Origin: Bacteroidota bacterium
GTDB lineage: Bacteria > Bacteroidota > Ignavibacteria > UBA10030 > UBA8401
DNA length: 6,328 nt
Assembly: GCA_003456055.1 (NCBI GenBank)
Contig: DMPG01000284.1
Span: 3,782 to 10,109, forward strand
Reading direction: 5' to 3'
The notes beneath the pieces were generated by a model, which saw only the letters and a program-made list of their open reading frames with translations, was not told the DNA's origin and did not search any database. Position 1 is the stretch's first letter, and every line of letters begins with the position of its first letter. A program made the position numbers and the translations under genes. Below, one piece after another: positions 1-6,086 of this stretch.

Positions 1-165
1 ATCAACAAGTGTAACAAACTTTTGGAAAACACCCCAGATTGCTTCAGGGGGTACAGGCTGTCTGTTTCCGCTGTTATTGATTTCACCTTTAATTGCCCCG
101 GCGTTTACGGTAAAGTATGCGGTTGTAAGATTACCTGCAATAATGTGTGTAGTATTATCATCCAT
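1..165 (-). CDS. Unrecognised small protein, 5' portion only (cut by window edge)
   Basis: An open frame starts at ATG (complement of 163-165) and runs 55 codons without a stop to the left edge, so the end is outside the window. The start is supported by a purine-rich ribosome-binding site (GAAAGGGAC) about 6 bases upstream. The visible peptide begins MDDNTTHIIAGNLTTAYFTV and continues through a Pro-Pro-Glu followed by an aromatic/hydrophobic stretch (IWGVFQKFVTLVD) that could be an amphipathic helix. There is no signal peptide, no membrane segment and no recognisable motif. It lies 82 bp downstream of the PEBP-like gene on the same strand and could share its transcript. I do not recognise the family and assign no function; the frame is believable mainly because of the start context. 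Confidence 0.6.
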   Translation of the reverse strand, partial: MDDNTTHIIAGNLTTAYFTVNAGAIKGEINNSGNRQPVPPEAIWGVFQKFVTLVD

Positions 166-247
166 GATTTTGTCCCTTTCGCTCTACTCAATCTACACTT
201 TAAAATGATAGTCTCCTATTTACACAAAAACACCTTTATCAATGTAA

Positions 248-718
248 TCACCTTTCATACATTCCGGTCACTTTTGCAGTTGTAATTGTCTTTCTTTCAA
301 GAGCGTTGTTGAATTCTGAAAGAGTTGTTTTCTCAGGAAGATCAATTTTATCCACATTCAATGCGTAAAGTGTAGCAACATATGGATGAGCACCCGATCC
401 TTTCGGCGGTTCTGGTCCGCCATAACCGAGTGTGCCGTATGTGTTGAGTAGTTCCTTTGCACCTGTCGGTATAAATTTCTGGGAAGCACCTTCTACAAGT
501 GTAGTAACATTGGCGGGAATATTAATGATGAACCAGTGAACCCAGTTCTTTGCAACCGGATGAGGATCAACGATTGAAATAGCGAATGATTTTACAGCCG
601 GAGGTATTTCAGACCAACTGAACGGGAGAGAAATATTTTTTCCACCGTCTACGCCGTGGTATGCAAACTTCGTTGGAATTGTTTTTCCTTCTTGAAACGC
701 AGATGATATGATATTCAT
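248..718 (-). CDS. YbhB/YbcL family Raf kinase inhibitor-like (PEBP) protein
   Basis: A 156-residue protein of the bacterial phosphatidylethanolamine-binding-like family (YbhB/YbcL type), the usual family length. Seen in the sequence: FSWSEIPPAVKSFAISI (33-49), the ligand-pocket signature DPHP followed by WVHWFIINIP (51-68, family form DPDxP...HWxxxNIP), and YGGPEPPKG..HPYVATLYALN (99-121, family form YxGPxPPxGxHxYxFxxYAL). No signal peptide is visible, so it is probably cytoplasmic. The family folds as a beta-sandwich with an anion/phospho-ligand pocket; the physiological role in bacteria is poorly defined. The frame also allows a GTG start two codons earlier (724), but ATG at 716-718 is preferred because AAAGGTGG is then correctly placed upstream. 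Minor deviations: DPHP for DPDxP, and HPY for the usual H-R/basic-Y. It is divergent from the SppA gene. Confidence 0.93.
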   Translation of the reverse strand: MNIISSAFQEGKTIPTKFAYHGVDGGKNISLPFSWSEIPPAVKSFAISIVDPHPVAKNWVHWFIINIPANVTTLVEGASQKFIPTGAKELLNTYGTLGYGGPEPPKGSGAHPYVATLYALNVDKIDLPEKTTLSEFNNALERKTITTAKVTGMYER

Positions 719-915
719 GACCACCTTTGCGATATGTGATAGAAATGTTGTATAATCGTACGAAAGAGTTATGAGAAAGACAACAACAGAATAAAAATAT
801 CAAAGATAGAATCGTCCGCTTTTTACTAAATAATTCATCATGGGTAAAAAAAGATCAAACTTTTTGAACACTATTTCGTAAGTTCTACTTGTTATTCACT
901 ATTTCCGGAGATCAT
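719..915. promoter_or_regulatory. Divergent intergenic region between PEBP-like gene and sppA-type gene
   Basis: These 197 bp separate two diverging starts and must hold both promoters. It is AT-rich, with homopolymer runs (for example TTTTTACTAAATAATTC near 821-837). For the plus strand, TTGAAC at about 864-869 is the only -35-like hexamer near the start, but the sequence 17 bases further on (ACTTGT) is a poor -10. For the minus strand, GATTATACAAC (complement of about 749-759) contains a plausible -10 but lacks a well-spaced TTGACA. No operator-like palindrome, riboswitch or small gene was recognised. The promoter role is inferred from gene arrangement, not from strong motifs. Confidence 0.4.
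905..910 (+). promoter_or_regulatory. Ribosome-binding site that fixes the SppA start
   Basis: CCGGAG ends 5 bases before the ATG at 916-918. It argues for that ATG over the in-frame TTG at 889, which would place nine extra residues (MLFTISGDH), including charged ones, in front of a clean signal peptide. Confidence 0.7.
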
Positions 916-3354
916 ATGAAACGAATACTCACGTTTTGCACATTGTTGTTTCTCACCGCAACTTCTTCTTTTGATCAACTAAATACAAACATCAAACCAT
1001 ATTACACTCGCACCGATTTTCAATTCTCTTCGCCGGGCGCATTGAAATTTGGTTTGTACGGTTACGATAATCCCTCGTTGCTTACGTATGTGCGCGAGCC
1101 GGACTTATTATTTTCCTGGTCTGACAATGGTAATAGAGTATTCGATTTTAATCGATGGGGATTATTTGCTGCGGTTCCTAATTTTGGTTTTGGTGTCGTG
1201 CGGGAAAAGTTATTGTCAGATTATGTTGCTGATTATACGGTTTCTACCGGTGTGGGAGACAGATCGTTCAGTACCGGCATTTCGTATAATTGGACGAGCA
1301 CAAATAATGCTCTTCTCGATAGATCGGATTTGTTCACAATCGGCGCGTTGGCTCGTCCGATGCCGTTCATTTCTGTCGGTGCAAATTACACGTCGGCATT
1401 GAATGTGAAAGGCTGGGAAGCAGTCGGGGAGATCGGTCTTCGTCCGTTCGGCGATGAAGTCGTGACAGCATTTGCAGATTATGTCCTTCATCGTACGCCT
1501 CAGTTCAATAAGGATTTCTGGAGTGCGGGAGTTGTGCTCGAAGCTCTTCCCGGTATTCGAATTACCGGACGGTATTTTGATACCAAAGCATTCAATATCG
1601 GATTTCAATTCAGTCTTGGTAATGCAGGGGTTGAAACACAATCGCATTACAACACAAGCGGAAAATATTCGTACAATTCGTACGGCGTTCGTCTCGGCGC
1701 GTTCGACAGAACTGTGATGGGGAAAATCTTTCCGGTGAAACCGAAGTACGTCGATCTTGATTTTAATGGGAGGATCGATTACCAAGGGTTTGAAATATTC
1801 GATAACACGAAAACATTGACCAGTCTTCTTTCATTGATTGAAAATGCGAAAAATGATCCTGCCGTCGGAGGAATTGCGATCAATACTTCCGGTATGAATG
1901 TGGATCGCGAAAAATTATGGGAGATTCGAGAAAAATTAAAAGAATTTAAATCGCTTGGAAAGAAAGTAATCATCTTTATAGATCGCGGGAATATCGATCT
2001 CTACCATTTTGCCTCCGTTGCTGATAAGATCGTCATGGATCCGATCGGTTCACTGATGCTGGAAGGGTATCTGATGGGACGCACGTATCTGAAAGGAACA
2101 CTTGAAAAGATCGGACTCGGATTTGAAGAGTGGAGATTTTTTAAATATAAATCTGCTAATGAATCATACTCGCATGATAGAATGTCCGAGGCAGACCGCG
2201 AGCAGCGACAAGCGATCATCAACGATTGGTATGCGATTGCAAAAACAGATATTTGTGAAGCACGAAAATTGTCAACTGAACAATTCGATTCTCTCATTAA
2301 CAACAAAGTAATGTTCCTTGCGCAGGATGCAAAAGAACTTGGATTAGTTGACAGCCTTGGCAGATGGGATGTTGTCGTCAGTATTGTGAAAGCGGAAACT
2401 GCCGAGGAGAATGGATTTATGCCGGCGAAATCGCTTTCTGCATTTCACGAACCACTCGATGCGCAGTGGAGCGAGCCGCCGAAGATTGCAGTGATCTATA
2501 TGCTTGGCGCATGTGCAATGGATGAAGGAATCAACGCCCGAAGTCTGGTGAAGGTCGTTGAAGGAGCAGTGAACAATTCGCAGATCAAAGCTATCGTACT
2601 TCGTATTGATTCTCCCGGCGGAGACGGATTGGCATCCGATTATATTGCCGAAGCAATGAGAAATGCAAAGGGAAAAAAGCCGATCATCGTTTCGCAGGGT
2701 TTTGTTGCAGCTTCCGGCGGATATTGGCTTTCGATGTATGCGGACACCATCGTTGCGGCTCCCGGAACGATCACCGGTTCCATCGGTGTCATCGGCGGTT
2801 GGATGTACAATAAAAATCTTAAAGAAACGCTCGGTATGTCCACCGATTTTGTGAAGGCAGGAGACCACGCCGATCTTGGTTTCGGGTTCCAGCTTCCGTT
2901 TATCGGGCTCGGAATTCCGGACAGAAACCTGACGACTGAAGAGCATGGAGTAATGGAATATTCCATAAAAAGTATGTACAAAGAATTTGTCACAAAAGTT
3001 TCTGTCGGTAGAAAGATGAGTTACGAACAGATCGATTCGATCGGACAAGGGAGAGTATGGAGCGGATTGGATGGAAAACAGAACGGTCTAGTTGACGTGC
3101 TCGGTGGAATGGAAACGGCAATTTCCATTGCAAAAGAACGTGCAGGAATTCCCAAAGATCAAAAAGTAACTATTGTGGAAATGCCGAAGAAAGGACTTTT
3201 TGATTTCAGCACATTGATGCCGAAATTTTTTGGTATTGAAACCAAATCAATGTCAGACCCCGCAATTGATATGCTGAAATTCCGTCTGCAGCATAATGGT
3301 GAACCATTGCCGATGCTTCCGCTCGAAGAATCGTTGATGATGCCTGCTGAATAG
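916..3354 (+). CDS. sppA: SppA (protease IV)-type signal peptide peptidase with N-terminal beta-barrel-like domain
   Basis: An 812-residue serine protease of the S49/ClpP-crotonase fold (67K-type SppA), which in known members degrades cleaved signal peptides and acts outside the cytoplasm. Order: signal peptide 1 to about 18 (MKRILTFCTLLFLTATSS, no lipobox); a beta-rich region about 25-265 with alternating aromatic/hydrophobic strands typical of outer-membrane proteins (e.g. SFSTGISYNW, FISVGANYTSALN, AFNIGFQFSLGN); SppA N-domain about 280-490; SppA C-domain about 520-745; a Pro/Met-rich tail. The catalytic dyad of E. coli SppA (Lys209/Ser409) is intact: Lys412 in FKYKSANE and Ser600 in AASGGYW, with RIDSPGG at 563-569 and TGSIGVIGG further on. 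E. coli SppA is about 618 aa and membrane-anchored; the extra ~200 residues here are the beta domain, so a periplasmic-face outer-membrane location is inferred. It is probably monocistronic and ends just before a terminator. The peptidase call is very secure; the barrel call is moderate. Confidence 0.95.
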   Translation: MKRILTFCTLLFLTATSSFDQLNTNIKPYYTRTDFQFSSPGALKFGLYGYDNPSLLTYVREPDLLFSWSDNGNRVFDFNRWGLFAAVPNFGFGVVREKLLSDYVADYTVSTGVGDRSFSTGISYNWTSTNNALLDRSDLFTIGALARPMPFISVGANYTSALNVKGWEAVGEIGLRPFGDEVVTAFADYVLHRTPQFNKDFWSAGVVLEALPGIRITGRYFDTKAFNIGFQFSLGNAGVETQSHYNTSGKYSYNSYGVRLGAFDRTVMGKIFPVKPKYVDLDFNGRIDYQGFEIFDNTKTLTSLLSLIENAKNDPAVGGIAINTSGMNVDREKLWEIREKLKEFKSLGKKVIIFIDRGNIDLYHFASVADKIVMDPIGSLMLEGYLMGRTYLKGTLEKIGLGFEEWRFFKYKSANESYSHDRMSEADREQRQAIINDWYAIAKTDICEARKLSTEQFDSLINNKVMFLAQDAKELGLVDSLGRWDVVVSIVKAETAEENGFMPAKSLSAFHEPLDAQWSEPPKIAVIYMLGACAMDEGINARSLVKVVEGAVNNSQIKAIVLRIDSPGGDGLASDYIAEAMRNAKGKKPIIVSQGFVAASGGYWLSMYADTIVAAPGTITGSIGVIGGWMYNKNLKETLGMSTDFVKAGDHADLGFGFQLPFIGLGIPDRNLTTEEHGVMEYSIKSMYKEFVTKVSVGRKMSYEQIDSIGQGRVWSGLDGKQNGLVDVLGGMETAISIAKERAGIPKDQKVTIVEMPKKGLFDFSTLMPKFFGIETKSMSDPAIDMLKFRLQHNGEPLPMLPLEESLMMPAE

Positions 3355-3382
3355 TGTGGAGTTGTTGAGGAATTAAGGATAG

Positions 3383-3426
3383 AAAACCTTGTCAATGGTT
3401 AGAATTTTGACAAGGTTTTTATTTTT
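3383..3426 (+). terminator. Rho-independent terminator of the SppA gene, possibly shared with the convergent operon
   Basis: A perfect 13-bp inverted repeat, AAAACCTTGTCAA (3383-3395) and TTGACAAGGTTTT (3407-3419), with an 11-base loop. On the plus strand it is followed by a T-rich run (TTTTTATTTTT, 3416-3426), a classic intrinsic terminator 28 bases after the SppA stop. Read on the minus strand the stem ends in TTTT but is followed by CTATCC, so termination of the opposing operon would be weaker. The right-hand T-run overlaps the stop codon (3425-3427) of the convergent gene. Confidence 0.9.
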
Positions 3427-4225
3427 ACTCTTTAGCTTTCCAGAAAACTCCTGCAATTGCCATTTGCCGTAACACCGGAGCAACTTTATACCGTTCTTCA
3501 TGATGCGAATGATATAATGCATCTAAGACTGCAACGATATTTGCAAAACCAATCATCTCGCCCCACGAAATCGGCCCGCGAGGATAACTTGTTCCGTACT
3601 TCATTGCCTCGTCAATTTCTTTCGGTGTAGCGACATCATTCTGTACGGTGAACAATGCTTCGTTGATGATCTGGCAAAGAATTCTTGGCATTACCATTCC
3701 AACACCGTCCTGCACCATCGCAGTCTCTTTTTTTATTGACTCGAACAATGCTTTCACACTATCGGCAATTTCTTTTGAAGTGTGTAACGACGGAGCAAGT
3801 TCTACTAATGAGTTGGAAAGTAATGTCGGGAATGCTGCGATACCGATAAAACGATATTTGTGTTTTAATTGATGAGATTGCGAAAGGATTGTTTCTGTTA
3901 TTGATGAAGAAATGATCGGAACATTATCAGGAAGCGCTTCATCCAATGCTTGAATGTTTTTCTTCTTTTGTTCGTTCGATTCCAGTGTCAATTCAAACGC
4001 TGCTGTGATCTTCTTTGACGATGTTTTGAGTGTTGAAAGATTCTTCAGCTCCTGTACGGCAATTCCTTTTTCTTGGAACGCTGCGGAATACTCCTTCACC
4101 AATAGTTCATCGCCGAGCAGACAGATTAATTGTTTAATATCAACCGGTTTGAGTTTTGGGTTTTGAGCCTTTGGTAATGTGCTCTTTTTACTTTTTACTT
4201 TTTCACTTTTAACTTGTTTTGTCAT
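3425..4225 (-). CDS. Degenerate 3-hydroxyacyl-CoA dehydrogenase-like protein (probably non-catalytic paralogue)
   Basis: A 266-residue protein, co-linear with its upstream neighbour over most of its length. The C-terminal half has the 3HCDH C-domain layout: GMVMPRILCQIINEAL (176-191), EIDEAMKYG (203-211), RGPISWGEMIG (216-226). The N-terminal half looks like a decayed Rossmann fold: ICLLGDELLVKEYSAAF (34-50) replaces the GxGxxG loop. By hand alignment to the neighbour, catalytic His139 is Ala130 and Asn189 is Pro180, while Glu151 is kept as Glu142; a Ser cluster sits at 106-108. NAD-dependent catalysis therefore looks unlikely; a structural or regulatory partner of the intact enzyme is inferred. 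The first ~27 residues are Lys-rich (MTKQVKSEKVKSKKS...) and encoded by heptamer-phased DNA. Its ATG overlaps the preceding TGA (ATGA, 4222-4225), suggesting translational coupling. Family membership is fairly sure, the role is not known. Confidence 0.8.
   Translation of the reverse strand: MTKQVKSEKVKSKKSTLPKAQNPKLKPVDIKQLICLLGDELLVKEYSAAFQEKGIAVQELKNLSTLKTSSKKITAAFELTLESNEQKKKNIQALDEALPDNVPIISSSITETILSQSHQLKHKYRFIGIAAFPTLLSNSLVELAPSLHTSKEIADSVKALFESIKKETAMVQDGVGMVMPRILCQIINEALFTVQNDVATPKEIDEAMKYGTSYPRGPISWGEMIGFANIVAVLDALYHSHHEERYKVAPVLRQMAIAGVFWKAKE
4151..4218. repeat. Degenerate heptanucleotide repeat inside a coding region
   Basis: Plus-strand reading gives consecutive 7-mers CTTTTTA (4184-4190), CTTTTTA (4191-4197), CTTTTTC (4198-4204), ACTTTTA (4205-4211), ACTTGTT (4212-4218). 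Another short set, GAGTTTT, GGGTTTT, GAGCCTT, lies at 4151-4171. On the minus strand this encodes residues 3-25 of the degenerate dehydrogenase-like protein, its Lys-rich tail. Because 7 is not a multiple of 3, each copy is read in a different frame, yet no stop arises. Confidence 0.6.
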
Positions 4226-5079
4226 TTTTCTTCGTAGTTGTAGAATCCTTGTTTCGTTTTTTTGCCGAACATTCCGGCATCCACCAATTGTTTTTGTATT
4301 TGGTTCGGCTGAAATCGCGGATCATTAAAGAATTGCTGAAACATCGACTCCACGACAGAAAAACTCACATCGTTGCCGATCATATCCATCAGTTCAAACG
4401 GACCCATCTTAAATCCGCCGCTCTTTTTTACAATACGGTCGATCTCTTCAATGGTTGTGACATTCTCGCTAAGGATCTTCAACGCTTCTGAATAAAAAGG
4501 TTGTGCAACTCTGTTCACGACAAATCCGGGACTGTCTTTTGTTACGATTGTCTTTTTTCCAAGTTTTTCTGCAATGGCAATTGTTTGAGTGATCGTTTCG
4601 GGAGAAGTTTTTGCCCCTTTGACGATCTCTACAAGTTTCATTAAGTGAACGGGATTGAAAAAATGCATCCCGACAACACGTTCAGGTTTTTTGGTTGCAG
4701 CCGCAATGGATGTGATGGACAGGGTTGAAGTGTTCGTTGCAAGAATTGCCGTATGATGAGCGATCTGATCTAATTTTTTGAAAAGATCTTTCTTAACCCG
4801 AATATCTTCCAACACTGCTTCAATGATGATATCACACGTATCAAGATCATTGATGTTTGTTCGCTTTTTGATACGGGTGAGTGCCTGTTTCATATCGTCG
4901 TCCGAGATCTTATTCTTATCGACGCTTCGTTTCATTTCAAAATTGATCCGCTCAACACTCCGTCGGATCACTTCTTCGTTGATATCATAGAGAGAAACGG
5001 TGCATTTGTTCAATGCTGCAATGTGTGCGATTCCTGCACCCATTGTTCCCGCACCAACAATTCCAATTGAAATAGCCAT
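4222..5079 (-). CDS. hbd: 3-hydroxybutyryl-CoA dehydrogenase (NAD-type)
   Basis: A 285-residue single-domain-pair 3-hydroxyacyl-CoA dehydrogenase, the usual length of the Hbd/PaaH/FadB2-like family. It interconverts 3-hydroxyacyl-CoA and acetoacyl-CoA in beta-oxidation or butyrate-type metabolism, in the cytoplasm. Seen: Rossmann loop GAGTMG (9-14), Asp32 at the end of beta-2 (an NAD rather than NADP preference), then Ser118 (NTS), His139 (GMHFFNP), Glu151 and Asn189 (FVVNR). These match human HAD Ser137/His158/Glu170/Asn208 in identity and exact spacing. The 3HCDH C-domain spans about 184-282 with GPFELMDMIGND (226-237) and a C-terminal GKKTKQGFYNY. The ATG at 5077-5079 has no clear Shine-Dalgarno (TTACTAAAAA upstream), unlike most neighbours. 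The stop overlaps the next gene's start. Direction of reaction and chain-length preference cannot be told from sequence. Confidence 0.95.
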   Translation of the reverse strand: MAISIGIVGAGTMGAGIAHIAALNKCTVSLYDINEEVIRRSVERINFEMKRSVDKNKISDDDMKQALTRIKKRTNINDLDTCDIIIEAVLEDIRVKKDLFKKLDQIAHHTAILATNTSTLSITSIAAATKKPERVVGMHFFNPVHLMKLVEIVKGAKTSPETITQTIAIAEKLGKKTIVTKDSPGFVVNRVAQPFYSEALKILSENVTTIEEIDRIVKKSGGFKMGPFELMDMIGNDVSFSVVESMFQQFFNDPRFQPNQIQKQLVDAGMFGKKTKQGFYNYEEK

Positions 5080-5084
5080 TTTTT

Positions 5085-5138
5085 AGTAATGATAAATGTA
5101 TAATGATGAATTGCAAAATGAAATTACAGAATGATTGC
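5085..5138. repeat. Degenerate heptamer-phased repeat upstream of the dehydrogenase pair
   Basis: Plus-strand 7-mers AGTAATG (5085-5091), ATAAATG (5092-5098), TATAATG (5099-5105) run in register, followed by ATGAATTG and CAAAATG (5114-5120) and a more decayed AATGATTG near 5130-5137. On the coding (minus) strand the unit reads roughly CATTAnn. It occupies most of the 96-bp gap between the EamA-type gene and the dehydrogenase, directly in front of the latter's ATG, where no convincing promoter or terminator hairpin was found. Confidence 0.5.
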
Positions 5139-5175
5139 TGGAAAACCAAAGAGAAAAGTCAACAAAGAATCAATG

Positions 5176-6057
5176 TCATCCCACATTTCTTAGAATTATA
5201 AATCCCGCCGCAACGATCAATATGGCTCCAAGTAGTTTTTCTGTTAGTCGATCGTCAGAAAATAATTTACCGCCAAAGAACGAGGCATACAAAATTGAAG
5301 TCCGTTTTACCGCCAGTACTAAAGCAACAGGAGCAAACTTTGTGGCTTCTAACTGAGTAAAACGATAGGCAAGTGTCAATACCGCAACGGTGATGATGAG
5401 AGGGAATTGTTCCGTGCTTTTTTGAATGACTGTTTTGAAAGAAAAATGCCGTATCATCAACATTGAAGAAAAAAATAAGACATACACGATGTGCTGGTAA
5501 AAAAGGACGACAAAAGGATCGACCTTCATAGCGTGAACTAGCATTCTATCGAACACTGATGATATGGCGAATAATCCGACCGCGCCGTAGATATAATAAT
5601 GATTTTTTGTTCTAACAATTACACTGATGGTCTGGAAGAATTTGCCTTTTTGTTTCCGTTCCAACAAATAAACACCTGCAATCATTAATCCAACACCAAG
5701 CCATTCAACCTCTTTTAATCCTTCTCCGAGAATGATGAAGGAGAGTATGGCGGTTGCTGCAGGTGTTAATCCTAATAGAGGAAGGGCGCTGCTGATCTGA
5801 TTGTGTTGCAGCGATAACATCACCAACAAAAATGCCGATGCTCCGAGTATGCTCTTTCCAATAATGATCGATAGCGTTAACAGTGGAATTGTAACGACAT
5901 CAATAAAAAATGGAATGAATAGGGTGACAGTAACAATGGAGAGCGAAACAGAGAACGAAAATTCCAGCGCGTTCAGTCGGAATAATATTTTCTTTTGCAA
6001 AACCGCCGAAGCAGCGGAAAGAAGCGCTGAGCAAGTCGCCAAAGTAAACCAGAACAT
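5176..6057 (-). CDS. EamA/DMT-superfamily transporter, 10 predicted TM segments
   Basis: A 293-residue, very hydrophobic inner-membrane protein with the drug/metabolite transporter layout: two five-helix EamA halves. Approximate helices are 3-20, 32-53, 58-82, 90-112, 117-133, then 155-170, 181-201, 219-236, 243-262, 273-291. The end of helix 4 carries the family-like pattern LPLLGLTPAATAILSFIILGE (92-112, P..L.P......LGE), and helix 9 shows a weaker counterpart (ALVLAVKRTSILYASFFGGKLF). The linker after helix 5 is basic (ERKQKGK), consistent with a cytoplasmic loop. Substrate cannot be assigned; family members export amino acids, nucleotides or other metabolites. The ATG is preceded by AAAGG about 9 bases upstream. 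It starts 29 bp after the TonB-dependent receptor stop on the same strand, so co-transcription is likely. Confidence 0.88.
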   Translation of the reverse strand: MFWFTLATCSALLSAASAVLQKKILFRLNALEFSFSVSLSIVTVTLFIPFFIDVVTIPLLTLSIIIGKSILGASAFLLVMLSLQHNQISSALPLLGLTPAATAILSFIILGEGLKEVEWLGVGLMIAGVYLLERKQKGKFFQTISVIVRTKNHYYIYGAVGLFAISSVFDRMLVHAMKVDPFVVLFYQHIVYVLFFSSMLMIRHFSFKTVIQKSTEQFPLIITVAVLTLAYRFTQLEATKFAPVALVLAVKRTSILYASFFGGKLFSDDRLTEKLLGAILIVAAGFIILRNVG

Positions 6058-6086
6058 AATATTGAACCTTTAATGGGCAGTCTTTA

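Noticed and set aside
22..285. Plus-strand 87-codon open frame at the left edge
   Set aside because: No ribosome-binding site, overlaps the end of the PEBP-like gene and the better-supported minus-strand small gene; composition looks like a shadow.
889..915. TTG start nine codons upstream for the SppA gene
   Set aside because: It would put MLFTISGDH before a clean signal peptide and lacks a ribosome-binding site, whereas ATG at 916 has CCGGAG five bases upstream.
1216..1785. Minus-strand 189-codon open frame opposite the SppA beta-domain
   Set aside because: Antisense to a well-supported gene and no recognisable features; the plus frame has the signal peptide, ribosome-binding site and continuous domain structure.
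2344..3048. Minus-strand 234-codon open frame opposite the SppA C-domain
   Set aside because: It lies fully antisense to the highly conserved catalytic region of SppA, has a Cys/His/Arg-rich random-looking composition and no motif; a shadow frame.
4184..4218. Candidate CRISPR or phase-variable tract
   Set aside because: Seven-base units without spacers exclude CRISPR; phase variation is only a possibility because the copies are already diverged, which reduces slippage.
5080..5175. Possible sigma-70 promoter (TTGACT or TATACA-like hexamers on the minus strand) before the dehydrogenase
   Set aside because: The hexamers do not pair at a 16-18 base spacing and the TATACA lies within the repeat; too weak to call.
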